Source: Pedobacter metabolipauper
GTDB lineage: Bacteria > Bacteroidota > Bacteroidia > Sphingobacteriales > Sphingobacteriaceae
Assembly: GCF_004362715.1 (NCBI RefSeq)
Contig: NZ_SNYC01000003.1
Coordinates: forward strand, 124,001-188,000
DNA: 64,000 nt
Direction of reading: 5' to 3'
Program-made: the position numbers and the translations under genes
Shown: in pieces, positions 1 through 8,392 of the stretch
Position numbering within the stretch: position 1 is the stretch's first letter
Layout: the number at the start of each line of letters is the position of its first letter
The notes under the pieces: model-generated
The model's input: only the letters and a program-made list of their open reading frames with translations
The model's database searches: none
Told to the model about the DNA's origin: nothing

Positions 1-63
1 AAGATTGATAAATGTTTCTATAGAAGACTTGGCTTACATCTTTTAGAGGCAAGAGGGAATTGA
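1..63 (+). CDS. C-terminal tail of an unidentified upstream gene (partial)
   Basis: An open frame runs from the first base of the window to a TGA at 61-63 and encodes the last 20 residues of a protein (KIDKCFYRRLGLHLLEARGN). The frame is open from the window edge, so this is the 3' end of a gene whose body lies outside. The short tail is basic and aromatic, as in many nuclease-type toxin tips, but that is only an impression. It sits 40 bases before a SUKH immunity-type gene in the same orientation, which is the usual order toxin then immunity. The identity is not established. Confidence 0.4.
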   Translation, partial: KIDKCFYRRLGLHLLEARGN

Positions 64-103
64 AATATTTTAAAGATTTGAGTTTATAAAATGATGCGGT
101 AAC

Positions 104-1105
104 ATGAACCTCACAGAATTAATTTCTGCCATAGAACAGAAACATAAAAACGATGGAATTGAAGTAAACCCACCGGCTAGTCAACAACAAATTGATGACT
201 TTCAGCGAAAAATAGGTTTTCCGTTGCCTCATGATTTTATTGAGTTCTATAAAATTTGCAATGGATTTTATTGCAACGAGGATATTTTCAATATGAAATC
301 AATTGAAGATATGTTGGAAGATCCAGATGATTATGTTCACAGCTGGTTTTATTTTTCAGATTATATGATCAACTCCGATTTGTGGTTACTAAGGCTTAAT
401 TCAGATGGACATTATGAAATATTTAATGTTAGCGACATAGAAATTGTTTTAACATCATCACTAAATGAATTTTTGGAACACTTTCTTCAAGGAAATGTAT
501 TTGATAAAGGCGGACTATATGACTGGCAGGAAAAGCTCAAAACTAGTCTAAAGTTGAAAGATATCAGTCACAGGGAAAATATTACTTTAATTGATATTAT
601 TAGAGAGTATCAAAGTTTGGCAGATAAGGCAGTTCAAATTTTTAAAAAGAAATACAAAGTTGATAATATCCTGGAAGCTTGGCATAGCCGTGTTTACGAA
701 CGAACAGGAAAGCTGATTGAAGAAGGGCTTTACTTTTATGCCTTTCATGGTATTGGTTTAAAGGCACATTTCAAACATAAAATTGTTGATTTTGATTTTG
801 CATGGTTCCCTGAACCACGACATGACGGCTTCGATTTATGGAGATTAACAAGCTTTATAGAAAATCAACCTAATAAATACCCCGATTACCAAGATAAGAG
901 GAAAGTCGAGAAAGAATTTACCCAACTCGTAAATGAGGGAATTATCGCAAAACCGATACTCGATCAATCAACAACGCTATACTTTTTTAAAAATACTTTA
1001 GATGAATCACAAGCAATTGATGAAGCGATAAGGTCAAATTTAAATAGCTATAATTCGCAGTATAGGGAGAGAAACTGGTTTCAAAAGCTATTTGGCATCA
1101 AGTAA
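104..1105 (+). CDS. SMI1/KNR4 (SUKH) plus DUF6896-like protein
   Basis: A 333-residue cytoplasmic protein without signal peptide or membrane segment. Residues about 10-130 match a SUKH (SMI1/KNR4) domain, with the typical opening PPASQQQIDDFQRKIGFPLP followed by FIEFYKICNGF. Residues about 165-290 resemble the DUF6896 domain (FHGIGLKAHFKHKIVDFDFA with a later HDGFD). SUKH proteins in bacteria are mostly immunity proteins that bind and block toxins of polymorphic toxin systems, and DUF6896 occurs in the same setting; a fusion of both would be a double immunity protein. The neighbourhood (tail of an upstream gene, then a decayed gene) fits a toxin/immunity island. The start at 104 is the first ATG after an AT-rich leader. 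The toxin partner is not visible. Domain assignments are from memory of the families. Confidence 0.75.
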   Translation: MNLTELISAIEQKHKNDGIEVNPPASQQQIDDFQRKIGFPLPHDFIEFYKICNGFYCNEDIFNMKSIEDMLEDPDDYVHSWFYFSDYMINSDLWLLRLNSDGHYEIFNVSDIEIVLTSSLNEFLEHFLQGNVFDKGGLYDWQEKLKTSLKLKDISHRENITLIDIIREYQSLADKAVQIFKKKYKVDNILEAWHSRVYERTGKLIEEGLYFYAFHGIGLKAHFKHKIVDFDFAWFPEPRHDGFDLWRLTSFIENQPNKYPDYQDKRKVEKEFTQLVNEGIIAKPILDQSTTLYFFKNTLDESQAIDEAIRSNLNSYNSQYRERNWFQKLFGIK

Positions 1106-1147
1106 TATTCATAGATATAATTAAGACAAAAAATCATTTAATAGTTT

Positions 1148-1505
1148 ATGATCAGAATTACAGCTATTATATCAATCTTTCTCTTCGCCTGCTATGGAAT
1201 AGTTGGCAAAGAAAACAATGACAAAAACAGAATGAAATTTTAGAGCAATTAGACTTAGCATTCAACGGCACACCTTCAAAATACTATCCATTAGGACGCC
1301 CAGAAGATATCAAGTACAACTTTATCTCGAACATGGATATTTCGAAACAGCAGGAAGTAAAATTTATTTATATGCGGACAAAGAGAGGTGGGCAATCGTT
1401 TTTGAAAAAAGTGGCTACCAAAATAGAGGCACATCTGCTGAAATAGAACTGAATTACGTCGGGGATTGTGTTAACTACCCTGTTGATGCGTATCCCGGAT
1501 CCAAC
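1148..1505 (+). pseudogene. Decayed gene of a small Bacteroidota family (possibly DUF7003), two frameshifts
   Basis: Three reading frames must be joined to read one protein. Frame A starts at ATG 1148 with a hydrophobic signal-like start (MIRITAIISIFLFACYG) and stops at TAG 1241. Frame B takes over near 1231 (NEILEQLDLAFNGTPSKYYP, then LGRPEDIKYNF) and frame C from about 1326 (LEHGYFETAGSKIYLYADKE, then RWAIVFEKSGYQNRGTSAEI). The joined sequence has the order of a known family with the motifs YPLGRPEDIKYNF and FEKSGYxxRG; I believe this is DUF7003 but am not sure of the number. Frame C runs on without a stop into the next ORF. The two shifts within about 100 bases argue for a dead gene rather than programmed shifting; sequencing error is the alternative. 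Confidence 0.65.
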
Positions 1506-1853
1506 ATGCAATATCGGACAAACAGAGGCCGTATCTTTTTGATTTTTATAGGAACAATCATGGCGTTGGCAATTTCCCTTTGGGGAAACTACTCCTTATT
1601 GGTTAATAAATCAGCACTGCATGATAACGACATTAAATTCAGGATGGTTAGGCAATTGATGCCAGAACAGACATTGTTTATCGATTCACTTTATTACAAA
1701 AATTCCGATAGTTTGGAGATGAAAGTAGAAGAATTGGAATCCCGCCAGATTGCTATTCAGGTAGCTAGCGAAGCGGTTAAACAGAAAAAAGAAGAAGCAG
1801 AGAAAGCGGATAAAGAACTAAGACAGCTTAAAAAAGGAAACAGGATGAAGTAG
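1506..1853 (+). CDS. Small membrane-anchored coiled-coil protein, unknown
   Basis: The frame encodes 115 residues: a basic N terminus, one membrane segment at about residues 9-31 (IFLIFIGTIMALAISLWGNY), a loop, and a long charged helix rich in E, K and A (about residues 65-112) that should form a coiled coil, ending in a lysine-rich tail. Such an N-in, single-pass layout is seen in small accessory proteins of conjugative elements, but I do not recognise the family. The upstream pseudogene is open in the same frame from 1326, so the ORF could be a chimera formed by a deletion, or the ATG at 1506 could be chance. No function can be given. Confidence 0.45.
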   Translation: MQYRTNRGRIFLIFIGTIMALAISLWGNYSLLVNKSALHDNDIKFRMVRQLMPEQTLFIDSLYYKNSDSLEMKVEELESRQIAIQVASEAVKQKKEEAEKADKELRQLKKGNRMK

Positions 1854-1895
1854 GCGAAAGTATTTCGCTTTATTCCCCTCGCTCATTTGTGGCCT

Positions 1896-1916
1896 GCAAA
1901 AACCAGAGGTTTTTGC
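1896..1916. terminator. Perfect 9-bp hairpin after the coiled-coil ORF
   Basis: GCAAAAACC at 1896-1904 pairs perfectly with GGTTTTTGC at 1908-1916 around a three-base loop. It lies 43 bases after the stop of the preceding ORF. It could act as a terminator, although the T-run after it is short (CTTTGG), so it may instead be part of a longer structured RNA. Confidence 0.45.
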
Positions 1917-2106
1917 TTTGGTGTTTACGGTGACAATTTCCAAGGCTCCGCGGTTGGAAAACCGAGGGTGAATTCCAAGTAGGCAAACCGTTGCAAGAAT
2001 TTGTTAAGGTTTACTATTTAAGAAATAAAGTTCGTTTTTACGGTTACCCGTATTCATTTGTAGTGAGAAATGAAGTTTTTTACATTTCATTTATTAATAA
2101 ATCATT

Positions 2107-2256
2107 ATGACAAAAGTAGCTGCATTTCATTCAATTAAACAAAATGTTTACCACGACAACAACAAGTGTACAGAAGGTAACAACATTGAAAAAGAAAATT
2201 TGCGCCAAGGAACTGGCGGTAAAGCTAAATGTTCTCATTGCATTAGACTGAACTAG
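2107..2256 (+). CDS. 49-residue Cys/His small protein
   Basis: An ATG at 2107 opens a 49-codon frame ending in TAG at 2254-2256. The product is hydrophilic and contains a C-terminal KCSHC motif plus an upstream H..NNKC segment and the block TEGNNIE...GTGGK. The spacing of Cys22, Cys43 and Cys46 with His17 and His45 suggests a small metal-binding or redox fold. I have an impression of similar roughly 50-residue proteins in other Bacteroidota with the same CTEGNNIE and GTGG blocks, which supports a real gene, but no function is known to me. It is a single-gene unit: a strong terminator follows 28 bases downstream and nothing overlaps it. Confidence 0.7.
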   Translation: MTKVAAFHSIKQNVYHDNNKCTEGNNIEKENLRQGTGGKAKCSHCIRLN

Positions 2257-2284
2257 TTTAATCATTAGCCCTTAATCTTTGACT

Positions 2285-2312
2285 GCCCTTGGCGATGAAC
2301 CAAGGGCTTTAT
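2285..2312 (+). terminator. Rho-independent terminator of the 49-residue gene
   Basis: GCCCTTGG (2285-2292) pairs perfectly with CCAAGGGC (2300-2307) around a seven-base loop, followed by TTTATT. It lies 28 bases after the small-protein stop codon and gives independent support that the small ORF is transcribed. Confidence 0.8.
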
Positions 2313-2815
2313 TAGTTAATATAACACTGTATAGAGAAATAGAATAGCAAATTATTTCTACATCTTATTGATTAAAAGGAACTTGTATAATAAAATCAAA
2401 TTGATTATATTTGTACTATAAGTTCATTGAAACATCAAAAACAGATAAAATAAACAAGCCAAATTGTGCCGAAACGTATCTAACGATATGTGCCCAATTA
2501 GGTGCCCATTTTATTTTTTATCTTGATAAGTGATTATAAATCAATATTTTAAAGGTGAAAAAAACATCCTGCCACCCCGATTTCTTTTTTGTTTTATCTA
2601 AATCCTTTTTAATCAGATATTAAATTCACTACAACGTTTACTGATGACTTTGCAACTGCTAAGAAAATAAGAGAAACTTATCAATATTGGAACTGTACTC
2701 GTTTCGGATATTGTCAATAATGGTGTTGATGACAGTTTCCTCTTTTTGCCATCGATGTGTTTCATAAGAAGTCTGAATGAAAGTTTATCGCAGCTCGACC
2801 TAACATGAAAACCAG
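2313..2815. other. AT-rich gene-free stretch, possible island edge
   Basis: About 500 bases with no convincing ORF on either strand. Around 2485-2512 two copies of GTGCCCA(A/T)TT stand 15 bases apart, followed by an AT-rich leader and the GC-rich block CATCCTGCCACCCCGATTT at about 2567-2585. That block resembles the 3' end of a tRNA (T-arm and acceptor strand) as left behind at integration sites, but no complete tRNA is present. The part from 2640 to 2815 shows only short broken frames. I read it as the boundary of the AT-rich accessory segment to its left; this is an inference. Confidence 0.3.
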
Positions 2816-3904
2816 TTAATCTGGTGTAACGGTTTCTCCAGGCTTTACTATTTTTAATCTTTGATTTACTTTTTTTTCTTTAGCCAATATGCCTAGAATA
2901 GTCTCTGATTCTGATAAAGGTTCATCTGCCATATCAAAAGTGCCGTAATGAAACGGAACCATCATTTTTGCCCGGGTATCATTGAATGCCTGAACAGCTT
3001 GCTGGGGATCCTGATGGTTGGGCGACATAAACCACCGTGGCGAGTATGCACCAACCCCAATCAGAGCAACATCTATATCGGGAAACAGTTTGCCCGCTTC
3101 CTTGTAGTGACTTCCATATCCGGAATCGCCTCCGTAATAGATTGTTTTCCGCTTGCTTTTTAAAACGAAAGCACCCCACAAACGTTCGTTGACATCGTTG
3201 ATAGAGCGTCTTGAACTGTGTCTTGCAGGTAAAAAGATAATATCTATATCATCATCGAGCTTATATTGCTGATACCAGCCAGCCTCCTGCACTTTATGAT
3301 TCCCGACCCATTTGCTTAGTAAACTTTTCATGTTTAATCCCGCAAGGAATATCGCAGCAGGATTCTGACTTTGAATAATTTTTAAACTGGACTTGTCGCA
3401 ATGGTCGTAATGGGAATGCGAAATCAATACATAATCGATATTCTTTAATTTGGCCGTTTCGATTGGGAATTCTGTATAACGGGTATGCAACGAAAGCTTA
3501 CCAAAAATAGGGTCAATTAAGATTTGCTTACCATTTAAACGAATAAAAAACGTGGAGTGCCCCAGCAATACGATCACATCCTCTTTTGTATGGAGGAAGC
3601 TGTCATCTTTCACCACCTGCATTTGCCAGGTATCGTTTTTCTTAGTTTGCTTCTGTGGATTTTTTTCAAACATCCATTTTAAAGCATCACCAAAACTTTG
3701 CGTGCCCGGAAATTCGTGGTTCATGAAACGTCTCTTTTTATCCAGAGGAGTACCTTTCCAAGATGGCAGAATGGTTTTCAAATCCGGGTTGCTAATTCGG
3801 GAGACCACAACGGGCACTTCTGGTGAAGGCGCTCTGAATATCTTACAGGATATCATAATTGTTGCCGCCAATGCAGCTGATATTAAAAACGCGCTCTTGT
3901 TCAT
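2816..3904 (-). CDS. Metallo-beta-lactamase-fold lipoprotein (NAPE-PLD/UlaG-like hydrolase)
   Basis: A 362-residue protein with a lipoprotein signal: hydrophobic residues 5-18 followed by MISC with Cys20. The body is a metallo-beta-lactamase fold of the type seen in N-acyl-phosphatidylethanolamine phospholipase D and RomA-like proteins. Metal ligands are visible: HSHYDH at 163-168, His229, Asp260 in YYGGDSGYG, and His329 in VPFHYGTF. The conserved MSPNHQDPQQAVQAF follows at about 303. Such enzymes hydrolyse phosphodiester or amide bonds in lipids; the substrate here cannot be told. It should sit in the cell envelope. No operon partner: 357 bases of mostly empty DNA separate it from the SDR upstream. 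Confidence 0.85.
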   Translation of the reverse strand: MNKSAFLISAALAATIMISCKIFRAPSPEVPVVVSRISNPDLKTILPSWKGTPLDKKRRFMNHEFPGTQSFGDALKWMFEKNPQKQTKKNDTWQMQVVKDDSFLHTKEDVIVLLGHSTFFIRLNGKQILIDPIFGKLSLHTRYTEFPIETAKLKNIDYVLISHSHYDHCDKSSLKIIQSQNPAAIFLAGLNMKSLLSKWVGNHKVQEAGWYQQYKLDDDIDIIFLPARHSSRRSINDVNERLWGAFVLKSKRKTIYYGGDSGYGSHYKEAGKLFPDIDVALIGVGAYSPRWFMSPNHQDPQQAVQAFNDTRAKMMVPFHYGTFDMADEPLSESETILGILAKEKKVNQRLKIVKPGETVTPD

Positions 3905-4261
3905 CTATTTTATCTTTAAATTTTAAGGGATATTTCAGCCAGACCAATACCAACAGCAAACGCTTTCAACTTGATATTGTGCGCTCCACCGCCGTTTTGT
4001 ATGCTTTAGAATGCTGTGATATCGTTTTTACCCCTTACCTAATTTGTTATTGGTAGACCTGGATCTAATATACGTTCTGTAAGCAGATGTTGTACAATTA
4101 TACCAATTGCATAGTTACTTATTGCCTTTTGAAAACGGGTTAAATGAGATACCCACACTTGCGTAAGGTGCCGGATCTGTTTTTGTTTTTTTAATTCGAG
4201 TACGGAGATGGACGATTTGGAAATATCTTTGTGTTGTAGATAGCGCGTAGAAACGGAAGGG
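3905..4261. other. Intergenic stretch with one doubtful minus-strand ORF
   Basis: Between the MBL gene and the SDR gene lies about 360 bases. A 77-codon minus-strand frame (4039-4272) starts inside the SDR 3' end and overlaps its stop by 11 bases. Its product matches no family I know, and its composition (many K, Q, S, T, I) does not look typical. It may be a gene remnant. No promoter or hairpin was recognised. Confidence 0.3.
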
Positions 4262-5188
4262 CTAAAATTCAACTTTGGCTAGTGCTTGCGATAGCTCCCA
4301 TAATTTTAAAGAAACTTTTAAGTCCTCCGCCTGTGACGGTATTTTTGCGGCAGATGGATAGCCCCGGGTCTCCATCATTTTATCCGGCCCATAATAGAAA
4401 CCACCTTTAGCCTCTGGAGAAGTGGCTGCATATAGTGTTGGCAAGGCTCCCTGTGCAGATGGCTGGAATAAAAACGGTAGAAAAGTTCTCGCCATTCCTG
4501 CGGCACTCCATCGCCCTGCACCGGTAATAAGTAGATTTGTCCGGGAAACACCTGGATGGGTAGCCATACTCAGTATACCCCAGCCATGCTTTTCACTTTT
4601 TCGCTGAAGTTCTAAAGCAAACATCAGGTTCGCAAGTTTTGCCTGACTGTATGCTTTCCCTGGAGCGTACGATGATTCTGATTGAAGATCATCAAAGTTG
4701 ATGATCCCTTCACGATTTGCTATGCTTGAAACGGTTACAACACGGGCATCAGATGATTTACGTAATAATGGAAGAAGTTGTGCTGTCAATGCAAAGTGAC
4801 CAAGATGGTTTGTGCCGAACTGTAACTCAAACCCATCAGCCGTTTCGAGCCGTTTGGGCGGTGTCATTACACCCGCATTATTGATCAGAAGATCTATGGC
4901 TTGCCCGTTTGAAATCATTCTTGAAGCAAAGGCTTTGACTGACGATAGGTTAGCAAGGTCTATTTTTTCAAAACTCACTTTTGCATTAGGGTCAATCTGA
5001 TGAATTTTAGCAATTGACTCAGCCCCTTTTTGCGCGTTACGCCCCATCATTATTACATTCCACCCTGAAGATGACAATGCCAATGCATCTTCATATCCAA
5101 TTCCTTCCGTACTGCCCGTAATGACAGCTAAACCACCGTTTCTTGGAGGAATATCAGCAACTGTCCAATTTTTAGTTCCGTTTTGCAT
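4262..5188 (-). CDS. Short-chain dehydrogenase, retinol-dehydrogenase-like
   Basis: 308 residues, a classical-type SDR of the longer retinol dehydrogenase / protochlorophyllide reductase-like branch. The cofactor loop TGSTEGIG is at 24-31, NNAG at 103-106, the catalytic serine region VSSIAN near 153-158, and YSQAK with Tyr180 and Lys184. An arginine at 50 (MGRN) after the second strand favours NADP(H). It should reduce a carbonyl or oxidise an alcohol in the cytoplasm. The AraC-type regulator gene lies upstream on the same strand, 350 bases away, and is the likely controller. The substrate is unknown. Confidence 0.85.
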   Translation of the reverse strand: MQNGTKNWTVADIPPRNGGLAVITGSTEGIGYEDALALSSSGWNVIMMGRNAQKGAESIAKIHQIDPNAKVSFEKIDLANLSSVKAFASRMISNGQAIDLLINNAGVMTPPKRLETADGFELQFGTNHLGHFALTAQLLPLLRKSSDARVVTVSSIANREGIINFDDLQSESSYAPGKAYSQAKLANLMFALELQRKSEKHGWGILSMATHPGVSRTNLLITGAGRWSAAGMARTFLPFLFQPSAQGALPTLYAATSPEAKGGFYYGPDKMMETRGYPSAAKIPSQAEDLKVSLKLWELSQALAKVEF

Positions 5189-5538
5189 TTAAATTGTTTT
5201 TCTTAATGCAAAGATGGGCTGCAATTATAGGACAGATGTAGCCAAAAGTCGTATTGTTGTAGTACAAAGTAATGTATTGACGAAGACATTGATGATTTGC
5301 CAGTTTATTTCATGGGTAATCGACCACTTCATGGAGGGCTTGTACAACATTCAGCTAATTTTCAGTTTTGTTGAGCCTGTTGGGTAACCTTAAAAGCTTA
5401 TCGTTCATGTATAATAGAACCTCTGATTACTGAACAACAAATAAAACCCGGCCTTTATTGGTATATATCGCTGGTATACATTTCTTTGAAACAGTAAGAC
5501 AATAAGGAGATGGAAGTATTCGATGTTAAAATCCGGTT
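5189..5538. other. 350-bp intergenic region with possible SDR promoter
   Basis: No ORF of interest. On the minus strand CATCTTTG at 5216-5209 lies 21 bases before the SDR start codon and differs from the Bacteroidota -7 consensus TAnnTTTG at one base, so it is a candidate promoter. The rest holds nothing I can name. Confidence 0.3.
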
Positions 5539-6495
5539 TTAGATGCCTTTCGAATATCGCTTGGGCTTTTGACCAAGATGTTCTTCAAAAACCTTGGTAA
5601 AATGGCTAAGACTGGTAAAACCAACATGATGTCCAGCCTGCGAAACGGAAAATTTTTTCTCTCTGATTAGGTATGCCGCTTCCATCATTCTGAAATATTG
5701 ATAATAGTTGTAAATACTTTTACCAAATATTTGTTTAAAGAGCTTTTTCATTTTGCTCTCGCTCATACACGCAGATCTGGCCAGCTCTGATAAGTTTGGT
5801 GACTCGCTAAAATTCTGGATTAGAAGTCCTCTTATATCGTAAATCACTTTTACATCCTCATTGTTAAATGGATAATTGAAAATATCTTTTCTTTTTAATA
5901 AGACCTGAAAAAATAAATAAATCATCTCTTCCGCTTTAACTCTGCAGTAAAAGAGACTGAGGGGGTCAGTTGTCTGCACTTTTTGCAGCTGGTTGCCGAT
6001 CACTTTTATTTCCACTGGTAAGATCTCTTCAAAATGAAAAGGTTTATCCATTGAAAAGATGGGTTGTAGCTGCGAAATCATACTTTCGTCAGCATAGAGC
6101 ATCTTTTTTAATAAGCTGACATCAATAATGATAATTATTAAATCAATATAGGTATTGGCAGGATATATAAATTCAATTTTAAAAGCTGTTTGGGACACAA
6201 ACACAGATGGTAATTGTTTTATAAAATTACTGTCTTCAGGGCGATCATGAAACACATTACGAAATCCAAAGCTGATTATTTCTTCTTTCTCCACGGAATG
6301 ACGTTCAAAAGTTACCAACTCGTATAGAACGCAGCGAACGATGATCATCTTCATAGACGAAGAAAAGTCGAACCGTTTGATATAACCACTTCCTAAACCG
6401 TCGGGAATAACGATGGTATCATCTTCAATTGTGGTTCCAATCACTTTAGCCACAGCATCCAGGTCATTGTTAGATCCTGAGATATTAATATTCAT
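5539..6495 (-). CDS. AraC-family transcriptional regulator
   Basis: 318 residues. The C-terminal hundred residues form the double helix-turn-helix of AraC/XylS proteins: the first around NLSELARSACMSESKMKKLF and the second around FSVSQAGHHVGFTSLSHFTK, ending with the usual GQKPKRY. The N-terminal 210 residues form a non-cupin sensory domain found in Bacteroidota AraC proteins whose ligand is unknown. It lies upstream of the SDR gene in the same direction and is divergent from the amidohydrolase (172 bases between their annotated starts, 289 to the preferred start), so it probably controls one or both. Confidence 0.9.
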   Translation of the reverse strand: MNINISGSNNDLDAVAKVIGTTIEDDTIVIPDGLGSGYIKRFDFSSSMKMIIVRCVLYELVTFERHSVEKEEIISFGFRNVFHDRPEDSNFIKQLPSVFVSQTAFKIEFIYPANTYIDLIIIIIDVSLLKKMLYADESMISQLQPIFSMDKPFHFEEILPVEIKVIGNQLQKVQTTDPLSLFYCRVKAEEMIYLFFQVLLKRKDIFNYPFNNEDVKVIYDIRGLLIQNFSESPNLSELARSACMSESKMKKLFKQIFGKSIYNYYQYFRMMEAAYLIREKKFSVSQAGHHVGFTSLSHFTKVFEEHLGQKPKRYSKGI

Positions 6496-6784
6496 ATGAA
6501 CCGTATTGGATTATTTTTATGTCTAAAGTAGTTATTTTTATCTATTTAAGTTCAATAAATTTGCGTTATTCCCAAAACGATCGGTTCCTTCTATCACTTA
6601 AATATCCCCATCTATTTAAAACCAAAGTATATCTTAAAGCCATATGTTAAACAAACGAAATTAAACCATGTATATTAAACAAAACCAGGCGGAACAGTGC
6701 AGCATAACATTGGACTATCCTACAATGTCTTTAAGCAGAAACCAAAAGGCTACTTACTGCCACGGTTTACTTCAGCTAACAATT

Positions 6785-8323
6785 ATGAAATATATTTTGA
6801 AAATTACCGCAGTAATAGCCGCGCTGATATTGATTTTCGGTACAGTAGCTTATTTCGTTGTGAATTCGGGTGACAATATTAAGCCACTTAACCTATTAGC
6901 TAACAGTTCACTGTGGTCCAGGCATCCTACCCGCCAGCCAATCCTGATCAAAAACGTGACCATCGTCGACACAAAAACTGGAAAACTTCTGCAGAACATG
7001 GATATTTTGCTTGCTGATGGCGAAATTCGTAAGATATCGCCAACCGGGCAGGTAGCTCCTCCACAGCATGTGCAGGTAGTTGAAGCATCTGGCAAGTATG
7101 TTATCCCCGGGCTAATAAATATGCACATGCATGTAATTGACTACCCGAACCCATCAGAAAATATGGCGCTCATGTTAACGAACGGAATTACCGGCTTTCG
7201 CCAAATGAGTGGATCATCAGAACTTTTAAAGCTTAGAAAAGAACACGGACTCTCCATTCAAGAACAGCAACCGGCTATGTTTGGGATGCCTGGCAGTGTA
7301 TTAACACCAGTAAATACGCATAACATAAAAGCAGCACAGAGAAATGTACGCCAACAAAAAGCTGAAGGGGCTGATTTTATAAAAATAGGAATGCTATCTC
7401 CCAATATCTTCTTTGCAACTTTATCTGAAGGAAAACGCATCGGGATTCCAGTACTGGGACACGTCACTGCAGATGCGAATATGATCGCGGCCTCAGACTC
7501 AGGGTTCAGGAGCATGGAGCATCTGGGACTAAATTATGGAGAATTGACCGCTTGCTCTACAGAAGAATCTGATTTGAGAAATATGGCGCCTAAGGAACCT
7601 GCAATACTACATTACCTGCCTGCCTTTATGGATAAGTTGTCTATGAAACTATTGCAGAAAACCTTAATGAACCCGGCGGTTGGAACCTCCGACAAAGAAT
7701 ATCAACGAATCAGCCGTATCGTTCGTACTTTCAGCGAGGCCAAAGCAAGGAAAAACGCGAGGAGATATCTGGCCAACGGCACCTGGCAGTGTCCTACAGT
7801 GTCTCATTTACGACAATACCAACTGGCCTTCTTACCGGAAATAAAAATGGAGCCAGGTTATAGCTATGACAATGCAAAAAGAGAGCAAAAACACAAAGAG
7901 GTTACCGAAAAATTTGAAAAGGAATTAACTCCCGAGCGAAAGGAAATACTAATAAATGCGTATAATCTTCAGTTAAAGCTTGTGAAAATATATGATACCA
8001 TGGGTATAAAACTTCTGGCAGGCACGGATGACCAAAACGGCAATGCGCTGCAGCTTGAGTTTGAAGAGTTTGCCAAAGCAGGTTTGTCCCCACTACACAT
8101 TTTACAAACAGCAACAACTAATGCCGCAGAATTTATAGGCCGCACAGCTGATATGGGTACCGTAGAGCAAAATAAAATTGCAGACCTGGTACTTCTTGAT
8201 GCCAATCCGCTGGAAGACATACGGCATTTGCGTAAGATTAACGCAGTAATACGTAACGGTTATTTTTACAGCAAAGAAGAATTAGCCGATTTAAAAACAA
8301 AAGCATTGAAAATGTTAAAGTAA
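6785..8323 (+). CDS. Membrane-anchored amidohydrolase (imidazolonepropionase-like)
   Basis: The frame is open from ATG 6668, but ATG 6785 is preferred because it places an N-terminal membrane segment (ILKITAVIAALILIFGTVAY) right at the start, giving 512 residues. The body is an amidohydrolase-superfamily TIM barrel with metal ligands HMH in GLINMHMHV, a lysine in GADFIKIGM that may be carboxylated, His in VLGHVTADA and MEHLG, and the final Asp in AGTDDQ. The C-terminal block KIADLVLLDANPLEDI is the composite beta-sandwich typical of imidazolonepropionase, prolidase and related enzymes. It probably cleaves a cyclic amide or peptide at the outer face of the inner membrane. The substrate cannot be told. 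Confidence 0.85.
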   Translation: MKYILKITAVIAALILIFGTVAYFVVNSGDNIKPLNLLANSSLWSRHPTRQPILIKNVTIVDTKTGKLLQNMDILLADGEIRKISPTGQVAPPQHVQVVEASGKYVIPGLINMHMHVIDYPNPSENMALMLTNGITGFRQMSGSSELLKLRKEHGLSIQEQQPAMFGMPGSVLTPVNTHNIKAAQRNVRQQKAEGADFIKIGMLSPNIFFATLSEGKRIGIPVLGHVTADANMIAASDSGFRSMEHLGLNYGELTACSTEESDLRNMAPKEPAILHYLPAFMDKLSMKLLQKTLMNPAVGTSDKEYQRISRIVRTFSEAKARKNARRYLANGTWQCPTVSHLRQYQLAFLPEIKMEPGYSYDNAKREQKHKEVTEKFEKELTPERKEILINAYNLQLKLVKIYDTMGIKLLAGTDDQNGNALQLEFEEFAKAGLSPLHILQTATTNAAEFIGRTADMGTVEQNKIADLVLLDANPLEDIRHLRKINAVIRNGYFYSKEELADLKTKALKMLK

Positions 8324-8377
8324 ATAAGTGATAGAACAGCGCAATGCCAGACTATTTTCCTATGTGGTTCTTTGTTT

Positions 8378-8385
8378 TATCTTTG
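8378..8385 (+). promoter_or_regulatory. Bacteroidota -7 box TATCTTTG just before the methyltransferase start
   Basis: TATCTTTG matches the consensus TAnnTTTG exactly and ends 7 bases before ATG 8393. Transcription would start at or next to the start codon, so the message may be leaderless. No convincing -33 box was seen at the usual distance. Confidence 0.5.
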
Positions 8386-8392
8386 CACGGAG

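Noticed and set aside
2560..2590. A complete tRNA gene at the GC-rich block
   Set aside because: No 5' acceptor strand, D-arm or anticodon arm can be folded; only a 3'-end-like segment is present.
4039..4272. 77-codon minus-strand ORF overlapping the SDR end
   Set aside because: Unrecognised and of odd composition; kept only as a note under the intergenic region.
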